This document shows, piece by piece, positions 8,855 to 17,053 of a DNA stretch of 37,883 nt. The notes beneath the pieces were generated by a model. The model ran no database searches. It saw nothing but the letters and a program-made list of their open reading frames with translations, and had not been told where the DNA came from. Made by a program: the position numbers and the translations under genes. The first letter of the stretch is position 1; each line of letters begins with the position of its first letter. This DNA is from Tenderia sp965602225 (GTDB lineage Bacteria > Pseudomonadota > Gammaproteobacteria > Tenderiales > Tenderiaceae), in the NCBI GenBank assembly GCA_965602225.1, contig CBFCYE010000024.1, forward strand, positions 1-37,883, given 5' to 3'.

Positions 8855-9382
8855 CTAATCTTCCTGGTCGGTGCGGCTAAAATCGCTTCCATGACACTTG
8901 GGGCAGGGCGGGATGTGGCCGGAGGCGTGGAAATGCAGTAGTTCACCGCAGCCAACGCAGACCAGGGTGCCGGGGCCGGTGATCTCACCGGTTCGGTATG
9001 CAGAGGCCTCGGCCAGCTCCTCTTCAAACGCCAGCATGTCCAGTTTGGCCTGATCGGCAACGCTGAGAAACATATCCAGCAGTTGGTTTTCTATCAGCTC
9101 CAGATCAAGCAGCAGCCAGTCTTTCAGTTCCTGAGCCTCGTCGCTGGCCAGGTATTTTCCAGCATCCTGCAGGTCGCGTTGCAGATATTCGCCGATCTTG
9201 ACAGCCTCTTCGCGAGTCACTTCGCCCAGTTCCACTGCTTTTTCCTCGGCAGCGTCGATGGCCTTGCGCAGCAGCGGTTCAGCGGCTCTTTCTGCCTCGG
9301 TCAGTGCCTCGCTGACGCGGATCATCATCTGGTTGTAGGCGTGCACCAGTTTTTCGTTATTGATTCTATTGTCATCTCTCAT
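8855..9382 (-). CDS. YbeL-like (DUF1451) zinc-ribbon protein
   Basis: A 175-residue protein: a long helical, Ala/Glu-rich N-terminal part (about 1-130, likely coiled coil) and a C-terminal zinc ribbon with Cys142, Cys145, Cys160 and Cys163. This matches the DUF1451 family, represented by E. coli YbeL, which also lies close to leuS-lptE-holA. Its function is not known. It is the first gene of the minus-strand operon with sixA and ppx and is divergent from leuS. The upstream sequence on the minus strand carries AAGGAGA, a good ribosome binding site. Confidence 0.85.
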   Translation of the reverse strand: MRDDNRINNEKLVHAYNQMMIRVSEALTEAERAAEPLLRKAIDAAEEKAVELGEVTREEAVKIGEYLQRDLQDAGKYLASDEAQELKDWLLLDLELIENQLLDMFLSVADQAKLDMLAFEEELAEASAYRTGEITGPGTLVCVGCGELLHFHASGHIPPCPKCHGSDFSRTDQED

Positions 9383-9444
9383 GGTTATCTCCTTCCTGTT
9401 GATCCCATGCCTACAGTGTTGAACCTAGAGCAAAAAAGTGCAAG

Positions 9445-9515
9445 CACGATAAAACAGTACCAACACGATAAATCAGCGCAAGCCTTGTGAATCAGTGCCG
9501 GCACGTTGAAGCAGT
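9445..9515. repeat. Four imperfect 19-bp tandem units upstream of leuS
   Basis: Cores at 9445, 9464, 9483 and 9502 start exactly 19 bases apart: CACGATAAAACAGT, CACGATAAATCAGC, CCTTGTGAATCAGT and CACGTTGAAGCAGT. They fall between the divergent starts of the ybeL-like gene and leuS. They have no spacers and are too short and few for CRISPR. They could be a multi-copy operator or a slipped-strand tract. Confidence 0.6.
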
Positions 9516-9537
9516 ACAAGTAGCGGGCCGCATACGG

Positions 9538-9543
9538 TATCAT
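9538..9543 (+). promoter_or_regulatory. Probable -10 element of the leuS operon
   Basis: TATCAT sits in the context CGGTATCATTCCGGC, which resembles the purE (GGTATAATTGCGCC) and proA (GCTATAATCGCGGC) promoters in this window. There is no convincing -35. It lies 46 bases before the leuS ATG. Confidence 0.4.
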
Positions 9544-9588
9544 TCCGGCTTTGTAGTATTAATTAGAATCGGTGAACAAAAAGTGACA

Positions 9589-12123
9589 ATGGACGCGCAA
9601 TATACAGCCGCCGCAGTTGAGCAGGCAGCCCAGGACTACTGGGAAGAAAATAAGACCTTTAACGTGACCGAGGATGCCACGAAAGAGAAGTATTACTGCC
9701 TCTCCATGTTCCCCTATCCTAGTGGTCGCCTGCACATGGGTCATGTGCGTAATTACACCATTGGTGATGTGGTCAGCCGCTTTCAGCGCATGCAGGGCAA
9801 GAATGTAATGCAGCCTATGGGTTGGGATGCCTTCGGCCTACCGGCTGAAAATGCCGCCATCAAACACGGCGTCGCGCCGGCCAAGTGGACCCGCGAGAAT
9901 GTTGATTACATGCGCAACCAGCTCAAGCGCCTCGGTTTTGGTTATGACTGGGATCGTGAGCTGGCCACCTGCAATCCTGATTATTACCGCTGGGAACAGT
10001 GGCTGTTCACCAAGCTGTTTGAAAAAGGCATTGTCTATAAAAAGACGGCGGCGGTGAACTGGTGCCCCAATGACCAGACCGTGTTGGCCAACGAGCAGGT
10101 GATCGATGGCTGTTGCTGGCGTTGTGATACCGCGGTCGAGCGCAAAGAAATCCCGCAGTACTTCATGAAGATTACCGACTACGCCGACGAACTGCTGGCC
10201 GATCTGGACAAACTCGATGGCTGGCCCGAGCAGGTCCGCACCATGCAGCGCAACTGGATTGGCCGTTCTGAAGGGGTAGAGATCGACTTCGGTGTTGAAG
10301 GCCGCGACGAAACACTGCGTGTCTTTACTACCCGCCCCGATACCCTGATGGGTGTGACCTATGTCGCCGTAGCTGCCGAGCACCCGCTGGCCCTGGAAGC
10401 TGCCAAAAACAATGCCGAGCTGGCTGTCTTTATCGAAGAGTGTAAGAAGACCGGCACCGCCGAGGCCGAGCTGGAAACCATGGAGAAACGCGGCGTGGCG
10501 ACTGGCTTTTATGCCATTCACCCGGTCAGCGGCGAACAGGTGCCGATCTGGATCGCCAACTTTGTCTTGATGGCTTATGGCACTGGTGCGGTGATGTCGG
10601 TGCCTGCTCATGACCAACGTGATTTTGAATTTGCCAAGAAATATGGTCTAAGCATTAAGCAGGTTATTGATTATGTTGGTGCTGAAATCGACAAAATGGT
10701 TCAATCCGGCGAATGGAATGAAAAGGGCACTAAACAGCTTGAAAGTGCCAAAAAGTCTTATTCGTTTAATGCTGATGAATGGCAAGCTTGGTATGACTTG
10801 CGTGGTGCTTGTATCAACTCAGGTAAATATGATGGCCTTGATTTTGCCTCCGCATCAGATGCGATAGCTACAGACTTGACTGCCCAGGGTAAGGGTGAAA
10901 AAAAGGTCACCTTCCGCCTGCGCGATTGGGGTGTGTCACGTCAGCGTTACTGGGGTGCACCGATTCCGATTGTTAATTGTCCTGATTGTGGTGCGGTGCC
11001 GGTGCCGGAAGCCCAGCTGCCGGTGTTGCTGCCGGAAGATGTGGTTTTAGATGGGGTTCAGTCACCGATCAAGTCCGACCCTACCTGGCGTCAGTGTCAG
11101 TGTCCCAAGTGCGGTGTTGCAGCTGAACGCGAGACCGATACCTTTGATACTTTTATGGAATCATCCTGGTACTACGCTCGTTACTGTTCGCCGGGTGATG
11201 ATCAGGCCATGTTGTCTGAGGCGGCCAAATACTGGCTGCCGGTGGATCAATATATCGGTGGTATCGAACATGCCATTCTGCATCTGCTCTACGCCCGCTT
11301 CTTTAATAAGCTAATGCGTGATGTTGGTCTGATCGACAATGATGAACCCTTCACCAATCTGTTGACCCAGGGCATGGTGCTGAAAGACGGCGCCAAGATG
11401 TCCAAGTCGAAAGGTAATACGGTCGACCCCCAGCAGCTGATCGAAAAGTACGGCGCCGATACCGCCCGTCTGTTCATGATGTTTGCAGCGCCGCCGGAGC
11501 AGTCGCTGGAATGGAATGACTCAGGCGTGGATGGTGCGGCCCGCTTTTTGAAAAAGGTCTGGAACTTTGCCCAGAATCATCAGGCAGTATTGGGTGGTGA
11601 CAAGGCGATTAATCTTGCCAAAGCCGATGATGAACAAAAGGCCTCGCGTCGTGATGTCCATGAGGTGTTGAAACAGGCGCTGATTGATTTCGACAAGCAG
11701 CAGTTCAATACTGTGGTGGCGGCTTGTATGAAGATTATGAATGTCTTGCCAGCGGTGAAGTCTGGCGGCGCTCACGATGGCATCATCAATGAAGCCTTTA
11801 GTATTGTCCTGCGTCTGTTGTCGCCGATTGCGCCGCACATCAGCCATGTGTTGTGGCGTGAGTTAGGTTACGGTAATGATGTGCTTGATGCGGATTGGCC
11901 GGTGGTGGATGAGGCAGCGCTGAAACGCGACTCCATCGAGATGGTAGTGCAGGTCAACGGCAAGATGCGCGGCAAGATTCAGGTAGCAACCAATGCGGCC
12001 AAAGATGTGGTTGAAGCAACGGCCTTGGCAGATGAAAACGTGCAGCGTTTTACCGAAGGCAAGGATGTGGTCAAGGTAATCGTGGTGCCCGGCAAACTGG
12101 TGAATATTGTTGTTAAAGGTTAA
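9589..12123 (+). CDS. leuS: Leucyl-tRNA synthetase
   Basis: Charges tRNA-Leu; cytosolic class I synthetase of 844 residues from the ATG at 9589 (MDAQYTAAAVEQAAQDYW). Upstream in-frame starts exist, but the extra sequence does not resemble the family. The HIGH motif is HMGH at residues 49-52 and KMSKS is at 603-607. The CP1 editing domain includes TTRPDTLMGVTY. A cysteine-rich zinc module lies around CPDCGAVPVPE and CPKCG. After the editing-domain DYEFAKKYG-like motif the protein carries about 27 more residues than E. coli LeuRS, in a stretch (10621-10860) that is markedly AT-rich compared with its flanks. First gene of leuS-lptE-holA. Confidence 0.96.
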   Translation: MDAQYTAAAVEQAAQDYWEENKTFNVTEDATKEKYYCLSMFPYPSGRLHMGHVRNYTIGDVVSRFQRMQGKNVMQPMGWDAFGLPAENAAIKHGVAPAKWTRENVDYMRNQLKRLGFGYDWDRELATCNPDYYRWEQWLFTKLFEKGIVYKKTAAVNWCPNDQTVLANEQVIDGCCWRCDTAVERKEIPQYFMKITDYADELLADLDKLDGWPEQVRTMQRNWIGRSEGVEIDFGVEGRDETLRVFTTRPDTLMGVTYVAVAAEHPLALEAAKNNAELAVFIEECKKTGTAEAELETMEKRGVATGFYAIHPVSGEQVPIWIANFVLMAYGTGAVMSVPAHDQRDFEFAKKYGLSIKQVIDYVGAEIDKMVQSGEWNEKGTKQLESAKKSYSFNADEWQAWYDLRGACINSGKYDGLDFASASDAIATDLTAQGKGEKKVTFRLRDWGVSRQRYWGAPIPIVNCPDCGAVPVPEAQLPVLLPEDVVLDGVQSPIKSDPTWRQCQCPKCGVAAERETDTFDTFMESSWYYARYCSPGDDQAMLSEAAKYWLPVDQYIGGIEHAILHLLYARFFNKLMRDVGLIDNDEPFTNLLTQGMVLKDGAKMSKSKGNTVDPQQLIEKYGADTARLFMMFAAPPEQSLEWNDSGVDGAARFLKKVWNFAQNHQAVLGGDKAINLAKADDEQKASRRDVHEVLKQALIDFDKQQFNTVVAACMKIMNVLPAVKSGGAHDGIINEAFSIVLRLLSPIAPHISHVLWRELGYGNDVLDADWPVVDEAALKRDSIEMVVQVNGKMRGKIQVATNAAKDVVEATALADENVQRFTEGKDVVKVIVVPGKLVNIVVKG
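10621..10860 (+). other. Low-GC patch inside leuS
   Basis: Hand counts give about 32, 43, 38 and 45% GC for the four successive 60-base lines. The two lines before it (10501-10620) give 58 and 53%, and the next (10861-10920) gives 53%. Codons shift to GCT, GGT, AAA and GAT where the flanks use GCC, GGC and GAC. The reading frame is intact. The patch covers the linker between the editing domain and the return to the Rossmann core, and includes the extra residues relative to E. coli. Confidence 0.6.
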
Positions 12124-12133
12124 GCAAAAATCA

Positions 12134-12856
12134 ATGACCTTGCTCCCTCCCCCTTGCAGGGGGAGGGCTAGGGTGGGGGTGCGCTGTAACTATGGTGCTC
12201 CTGGTCTGGAGTCTACCCCCTCCCTAACCGGAGAGGGTGAAAACCCTGGCTGCGCTGATTCACGGCGCACCCTACGCTTTGTTTCTCTTTTATTGATTAT
12301 TGCCATTCTCTGTCTAAGTATGACCGGCTGCGGCTGGCGTCTGCGTGGTTCGTCGATGCTTGATGTGAGCTTGCCTCCGCTGCAATTGCAGTTTCAGCAG
12401 GGCGGTGCCGAGTTAAGGCGCGAACTGAGCCAGTCACTTGAGTCGTCCGGCGTGAGCGTGACAGACGCTGCCGAGCTGGTCTTGGTCATTCACCGTGAAA
12501 GCCAGGGCCGGCGGGTGTTGTCTGTTAATAGCAGCGGCAAGGTGAACGAGTATGAGCTGCAATATGAGCTGCTGTTTTCTGTCCGTGATGGTGAGGAAAC
12601 GCTGGTCAGCAATCAGCGCATTCGCCAGCAACGCGATTATCAATTTGATGAGGCCGCAGTGTTGGCCAAGGGTGAAGAAGAGCGACGTCTGTTTGATTTC
12701 ATGCGACGGATGTCGATTCAGAGCCTGATGCGTCGCCTGCAATCGCTGGTTTCAAACCAAACGGTAATACCAGAAGAGGTAATGCCTGAAGAGGTAATGC
12801 CGGAAGTGGTGGAGCCTGAAGAGTTAATACCAGAAGCACCTGCCGATGCAAATTAA
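12134..12856 (+). CDS. lptE: LPS-assembly lipoprotein LptE
   Basis: Outer-membrane lipoprotein partner and plug of LptD in LPS export. The mature part starts at Cys66 (LSMTGC), followed by GWRLRGSS, the usual LptE opening. Its place between leuS and holA is diagnostic. The start is uncertain: from the ATG at 12134 the signal peptide would be about 65 residues because a GC-rich palindromic element occupies 12143-12277. A GTG at 12179 inside the element is an alternative, and a TTG near 12290 would leave a signal with no basic residues. The C-terminus has an acidic repeat, EEVMPEEVMPEVVEPEE, not expected in the family. It overlaps holA by 11 bases. Confidence 0.85.
   Translation: MTLLPPPCRGRARVGVRCNYGAPGLESTPSLTGEGENPGCADSRRTLRFVSLLLIIAILCLSMTGCGWRLRGSSMLDVSLPPLQLQFQQGGAELRRELSQSLESSGVSVTDAAELVLVIHRESQGRRVLSVNSSGKVNEYELQYELLFSVRDGEETLVSNQRIRQQRDYQFDEAAVLAKGEEERRLFDFMRRMSIQSLMRRLQSLVSNQTVIPEEVMPEEVMPEVVEPEELIPEAPADAN
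12143..12277. repeat. Palindromic GC-rich dispersed-type repeat within the 5' end of lptE
   Basis: A perfect hairpin is formed by CCTCCCCCT and AGGGGGAGG around 12146-12166. The following GGGCTAGGGTGGGGGT is mirrored by ACCCCCTCCCTAACC about 50 bases later, so the block is a larger imperfect inverted repeat. It ends with GATTCACGGCGCACCCTACG, a phrase of the kind seen in bacterial intergenic dispersed repeats. The element reads open in the lptE frame. Its copy number in the genome cannot be seen here. Confidence 0.6.
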
Positions 12857-13880
12857 ACCCGAACAGCTCAATACCCATCTGGCCAAGGGCATGGCGTCGG
12901 TCTATTTTGTCTCGGGTGATGAGCCGCTGTTGGTGCAGGAGGCCTGCGATGTCATCCGCGCCGCCGCCCGTCAGGCCGGTTGCACTGAGCGTGAGGTACA
13001 TCATGTTGAGGGCGGTTTTGACTGGCAGGGTTTTATCCAGTCCGGCGATGCCATGTCGCTGTTCTCTGATCGCAAACTGATCGAGCTGCGCCTGCCTACC
13101 GGCAAGCCTGGCGACAAGGGTAGCAAGGCTTTGCAGGCCTACGCCGAGCGGCCGTCGGAAGACAATACTCTGTTGATCATCTCCGGCAAACTTGAAGGCA
13201 GCGCCAAAAACAGCAAGTGGTATAAGACGCTGGATAAGGCCGGTGCCATGGTCACCATCTGGCCGATGAACTTGCAGCAACTGCCGGGCTGGGTGATGCG
13301 GCGGATGAAGGAAAAAGGCCTGCAACCAAGTCAAGATGCCGTGTCGCTGTTGGTGGAGCGGGTTGAGGGTAATCTGCTGGCCTGCGCCCAGGAGATCGAA
13401 AAACTGGTGCTGCTGCATGGCACTGGGGCTATCGATGTCGAGGCGGTCGCCGCCAGTGTTGCCGATAGCTCCCGCTTTGATATCTATAAATTAGTCGATG
13501 GCGCGCTGCAGGGTGAAGTCGCCCGTACCAGTCGCATTATTCATGGCCTCAAGGGCGAGGGGGTCGAGCCGGTGTTGGTGCTGTGGGCGCTGAGTCGTGA
13601 GGTTCGCACTATGCAGAGCATGGCCTTCGATCTTCACCTGGGCAGCAATATTGGCCAGGTGCTGGCCAAGAATCGTGTTTGGGACAACCGCAAAGCCCTG
13701 GTGCAGACTGGCCTGAAACGTCACTCGTTGCCGCAGTGGCAGGCCATGTTGCGTCGTTGTGCCGAGGTCGATGCCACCATCAAAGGTGTGCGGGTGGGTA
13801 ACGTCTGGGACGAGTTGCTTGAATTATGTTTGTGGCTGGGCGGCGTGCGGCTTCACCCCGGTGTAAAACGTGCGATTTAA
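12846..13880 (+). CDS. holA: DNA polymerase III delta subunit HolA
   Basis: A 344-residue clamp-loader subunit that opens the beta sliding clamp. The N-terminal pattern (MQIKPEQLNTHLAKG, then VYFVSGDEPLLVQEACDVIR) is the degenerate P-loop region of the delta subunit, followed by the AAA+ lid and the C-terminal collar domain (about 210-330). Position after lptE matches enterobacteria. The ATG lies inside the lptE coding end (11-base overlap), suggesting coupled translation. Length matches E. coli HolA (343). Confidence 0.93.
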   Translation: MQIKPEQLNTHLAKGMASVYFVSGDEPLLVQEACDVIRAAARQAGCTEREVHHVEGGFDWQGFIQSGDAMSLFSDRKLIELRLPTGKPGDKGSKALQAYAERPSEDNTLLIISGKLEGSAKNSKWYKTLDKAGAMVTIWPMNLQQLPGWVMRRMKEKGLQPSQDAVSLLVERVEGNLLACAQEIEKLVLLHGTGAIDVEAVAASVADSSRFDIYKLVDGALQGEVARTSRIIHGLKGEGVEPVLVLWALSREVRTMQSMAFDLHLGSNIGQVLAKNRVWDNRKALVQTGLKRHSLPQWQAMLRRCAEVDATIKGVRVGNVWDELLELCLWLGGVRLHPGVKRAI

Positions 13881-13968
13881 ATCCTGCTTAGGCTGAAACA
13901 AATGCCGCTCAACATTGCCGCAACCAAGATTGGCTTTATCATCCGATACAATAAGGTTTGAGTGACTG

Positions 13969-15303
13969 ATGTATGGCCAACACATCAAAGCGGTAATTTT
14001 GCTAACGCTGCTCTGCCTGCTCAGTGCCTGCAGCTCAACCTCGCAACTGCTCTCAAAAGATAACTACCAAAGTAGCCTGCGTGCCTTAGGTAAGGGTGAC
14101 CTTGTTGATGCGCGCATGAGCCACCCCCGCGGTGAACGTGGTGCCTTCATCACCACAATGGAACGTGCCTATCTGAATTTACTCAACGGCAAACCAGAGA
14201 TCGATGACCTGCAACGTTATGCCGATCTGGTGAGTGAACGGGTGCGCTACGATGTCAGTCGCGAACTCAACTCGTTCTTCTATCTGCAAACCCCGGAAGA
14301 TTATTACGCCTCGGAACACGAAGTGATCTGGATGCACCTGTTGCTGAGCTGGGGCTATTCGTTGCGTCACGACTATGTCGCCGGTTGTGTCGAGGCGCGT
14401 CGTGCCAACGATTTTCTCGCCTCATCGTGGAGCGAGGAAGGCCGCTTTGATGATCCATCGCTACGCATCGTTTCCGGCTTTATGTGGACGCTATGCGGTG
14501 ACTGGGACGAAGCCGTGGTCGACTTTCGTGCGGCACAACTTTTAAACCCAGAACTCGAATGGCTCAGTCAGCTCAGTGAACGCAAAACAGCGCCGCGGCA
14601 CTTGCTTGTAGGCTTCGGTGGCATCGGCCCTGAACCGCTCTGGAATCCGGAACTCGATAGAGGCCTGTTACGTTCGTTACGCAATATTGATTTCAAATAC
14701 AGCGGCGCACAATCCGTTCCCCGGCTTAAAACAGATGACGGCAGAGAATTGCTCAATCATCGTGGCCCACCATCGGCCCCCTGGTATGTGCGTCACATCG
14801 AACGCGACAATGTCATTCATGAATTAATCGAAGACTCACGTTACGGCAGCGAAGTAATGGGTCGTTCAGCGATCACCGCCATCGAGCTGTCGGCCAACAC
14901 CGCCGTCGGTGGCCTTTGGATGGCCGGTGGTGTCGCGGCAGGCTTAGGTCTGGCCTATCTCGGTGTCGAAGCCAATTCCGAAGACCTGATCGTGCTAGGG
15001 CTTGCCGTCGCTGGTCTTAGCATCACCTCGGCAGCCGACTTCATCAAACAACACAATGTCAAAAGCCTGGCGCGAACAGAAAAGAAACTGGATTACGCCA
15101 AGCGATATCGCTTTGTGCGCTACCTGCCTGAATACGTTTGGCTAAGCTGGGACGACACGCAAGCAGTCCAGCCTTTAGACCAGACTTTTACCCTTTATCC
15201 CAAGAGTGGAAAACGCAAACACATCATCACCCCAATCGCCACACATGGCGAGAGCAATTTCTATTTCTATTTCGACCCGGATGTAAATTATTACTACCAT
15301 TAA
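13969..15303 (+). CDS. COG3014-family lipoprotein
   Basis: A 444-residue protein of unknown function. Residues 1-20 form a lipoprotein signal peptide with lipobox LLSAC (Cys21). The central region has tetratricopeptide-like helical character (LRIVSGFMWTLCGDWDEAVVDFRAAQLL, about 165-190), and a hydrophobic segment lies near 305-345. The overall pattern matches proteins annotated as COG3014. A TACAAT-like -10 lies at 13947-13952. The gene is monocistronic or leads the next small gene, 57 bases downstream. It may be membrane-anchored and act in the envelope, but no partner is evident. Confidence 0.7.
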   Translation: MYGQHIKAVILLTLLCLLSACSSTSQLLSKDNYQSSLRALGKGDLVDARMSHPRGERGAFITTMERAYLNLLNGKPEIDDLQRYADLVSERVRYDVSRELNSFFYLQTPEDYYASEHEVIWMHLLLSWGYSLRHDYVAGCVEARRANDFLASSWSEEGRFDDPSLRIVSGFMWTLCGDWDEAVVDFRAAQLLNPELEWLSQLSERKTAPRHLLVGFGGIGPEPLWNPELDRGLLRSLRNIDFKYSGAQSVPRLKTDDGRELLNHRGPPSAPWYVRHIERDNVIHELIEDSRYGSEVMGRSAITAIELSANTAVGGLWMAGGVAAGLGLAYLGVEANSEDLIVLGLAVAGLSITSAADFIKQHNVKSLARTEKKLDYAKRYRFVRYLPEYVWLSWDDTQAVQPLDQTFTLYPKSGKRKHIITPIATHGESNFYFYFDPDVNYYYH

Positions 15304-15360
15304 CGGTGGCGAGAGAAATTACCTTGCTTAAGCGCGGTCTTAGATTTTGTAGGAGAAGTC

Positions 15361-15702
15361 GTGGATTTCGAAGAGTTTTCAAAAAAAAGAGCGACCCTGG
15401 AAAAAGGGGTTAAAAGAGTTCAATTTAGGTTTGTTTTACTTCCTGTACTGTTCGGAGTCGCAGTCGTCAATCTATTTGGAAATGGCACGTTAGAATTCAT
15501 GTTGTCCGCAGCGTTAGTTGTTGGCATGCTCTTGGGTGTACCTCTACAACTCTTTGTTTCGAAAAAGATAGGCAATGTCGCTAGGGAGTTAGGGTTTGAA
15601 TGTGAAGGCTGTGGAAAAACCTTCCCATTAAAAAAACTGGGTGAGATAGCAACCTCAGGGAAATGTCCGGAGTGTGACAACCAGGTTATAAACAACGCGT
15701 AA
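15361..15702 (+). CDS. Small membrane protein with C-terminal zinc ribbon
   Basis: A 113-residue protein I do not recognise by name. It has two predicted membrane segments (about 23-40 and 44-66) and a cytosolic C-terminal tail with four cysteines in two CxxC pairs (Cys81, Cys84, Cys102, Cys105), typical of a treble-clef or rubredoxin-like zinc ribbon. The start is a GTG at 15361 with a good AGGAG ribosome binding site about 8 bases upstream. Codon use is more AT-rich than in the core genes, which fits an accessory zone. Confidence 0.65.
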   Translation: MDFEEFSKKRATLEKGVKRVQFRFVLLPVLFGVAVVNLFGNGTLEFMLSAALVVGMLLGVPLQLFVSKKIGNVARELGFECEGCGKTFPLKKLGEIATSGKCPECDNQVINNA

Positions 15703-16077
15703 TTCGTATTAGCGCCTTGGTGGGTTACGCGAAAAATGCTTGGGGGCAGCGCTTTACGTTCTACTGTCCAATCTTTCTCTTAACACTCAAGGCTAATGTC
15801 ACAGAAACCTGCTTGGCTATAGCTCCATGGGTTAACAGTGGGGCTGTCGCCTTGCGAGTACCCATAGGTAGATTCCTCATCGGTTTTCTGAATTCACATA
15901 TTTCACTCCGGCAGCAGTTTCTATATGACGCCCCACAAATTCAATTAATCCAGGACTAATCACCACCACGAAAAAACAACATTTTTAAGAATGATATCGT
16001 CGATATTATTTACACTTTCCTATTTTCACGAATTCCATAATTACCTATCTTTATGTTTTATCAATAAATTTTATTAC
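15703..16077. other. Gene-free accessory DNA between two small genes
   Basis: A frame from a GTG at 15717 gives about 80 codons, but it has no ribosome binding site and no recognisable domain, so I do not call it. The right half is AT-rich and contains the short inverted repeat ATATCG-T-CGATAT at 15994-16006, upstream of the sigma-54-like promoter of the PEP-CTERM gene. Nothing else is recognisable. Confidence 0.5.
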
Positions 16078-16093
16078 TGGCACAGGATATGCC
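16078..16093 (+). promoter_or_regulatory. Candidate sigma-54 promoter of the PEP-CTERM gene
   Basis: TGGCACAGGATATGCC contains TGGCAC at -24 and GC at -12 with the required GG-N10-GC spacing. It would place the transcript start near 16104, leaving a ~35-base leader with AGGAG 9 bases before the GTG start. Sigma-54 control is known for some PEP-CTERM genes through the PrsK/PrsR two-component system. Confidence 0.6.
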
Positions 16094-16138
16094 TCACCCA
16101 AATAGAGCATGGAATCCATTAACTAGGAGAGCGCAATT

Positions 16139-16921
16139 GTGAAAAGGGGTATCACACTAATAATAATGTTATTCGTATGGGGTGGGGTTGCGCAGGCAAC
16201 ACCTTTAGTCGGTGGTCATTACAAAACAAAATGGGAGCAAGCGCCAGACATGGACAGAGGTACTGATTATCTATCCATGCATCGAACTAATGGCCCAGTT
16301 GTAGCGGATGATTTTCAATCAGATGGTCGGGATATTTACGGCTTCCATTGGTGGGGTTCATACCTTACTGATCCAACAACAAGTGAGGAGTTTGCTACAG
16401 GTCAGGGGGCGGAACGCAATGTTTCTTTTGAAATCAGTTTTCATAATGATTGCCCTGCACTTGATCCTTCCTGTGGGCAAGACGTATACGATTATTCTAC
16501 CCCAAGCACTGATTACACTTCCGTCATCGTCGAAGCTGAGGAAGACTTCTTTGGTATTACTGCAAGTGGTGAGACTGTCTATGAGTACTGGGTGTTATTA
16601 CCTGTTCCATGGGAAGAGATTGCTGGCGAAACATATTGGGTTGACTTTGGATGGAATGCAGGCCAATTTGGCACTAATATTGGCGACAATGTCTGGGGCT
16701 GGCATGAAAGTTCGGATCACTGGAATGATTTTGCAGTAACAACCAATACGGCGATTGGTGGTAACCCACATGCTGGAACATGGAATGTGATTGATGGACA
16801 ACGCGATATGGCATTTGAAGTCATCACCGTGCCTGAACCCACCAGCATCCTACTAATAGGCATTGGCCTTGCCGGTCTTGGTTTTGCCCGCAAAAGAAAA
16901 GGGGTTTGCTTGGCAGCCTAA
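16139..16921 (+). CDS. PEP-CTERM sorting-domain protein
   Basis: A 260-residue exported protein. Residues 1-20 form a signal peptide (KRGITLIIMLFVWGGVAQA). The C-terminus has the tripartite sorting signal: VPEP at 231-234, a hydrophobic helix (about 236-250) and the basic RKRK. Such proteins are processed by an exosortase (EpsH/XrtA) and are linked to exopolysaccharide and floc or biofilm formation. The mature region (about 200 residues) has no domain I can name. The start is a GTG with AGGAG 9 bases upstream. A strong terminator follows 33 bases after the stop. The exosortase gene is not in this window. Confidence 0.88.
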   Translation: MKRGITLIIMLFVWGGVAQATPLVGGHYKTKWEQAPDMDRGTDYLSMHRTNGPVVADDFQSDGRDIYGFHWWGSYLTDPTTSEEFATGQGAERNVSFEISFHNDCPALDPSCGQDVYDYSTPSTDYTSVIVEAEEDFFGITASGETVYEYWVLLPVPWEEIAGETYWVDFGWNAGQFGTNIGDNVWGWHESSDHWNDFAVTTNTAIGGNPHAGTWNVIDGQRDMAFEVITVPEPTSILLIGIGLAGLGFARKRKGVCLAA

Positions 16922-16953
16922 TCAAAAAGAAGAGTTAAATCAGTTTGTTTTGA

Positions 16954-16980
16954 CCCCGCCTTAAGGCGGGGTTTTTGTTT
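16954..16980 (+). terminator. Rho-independent terminator of the PEP-CTERM gene
   Basis: The stem CCCCGCC / GGCGGGG with loop TTAA is followed by TTTTTGTTT. It is a textbook intrinsic terminator directly downstream of the PEP-CTERM gene. Confidence 0.9.
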
Positions 16981-17053
16981 AAATAGAAACCTCTGTAACA
17001 TATTTATTTGTCGAAAACTAAACAACTACAAGCTGCTTAAAAGCGTCTTTCCT

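Noticed and set aside
9445..9515. CRISPR-like array
   Set aside because: Repeats are imperfect, only 19 bases apart with no unique spacers, and no cas genes are in the window.
9487..9588. N-terminal extension of 34 codons for LeuS
   Set aside because: It runs through the 19-bp repeats and the likely promoter; the ATG at 9589 matches family length.
9838..10617. A 259-codon minus-strand frame
   Set aside because: It lies wholly inside leuS, which has all catalytic motifs on the plus strand; a codon-bias shadow.
15717..15959. An 80-codon plus-strand frame starting at GTG
   Set aside because: No ribosome binding site, no recognisable domain, and irregular composition. The preceding bases TTGGTGGGTTACGCG look like part of a degenerate repeat.
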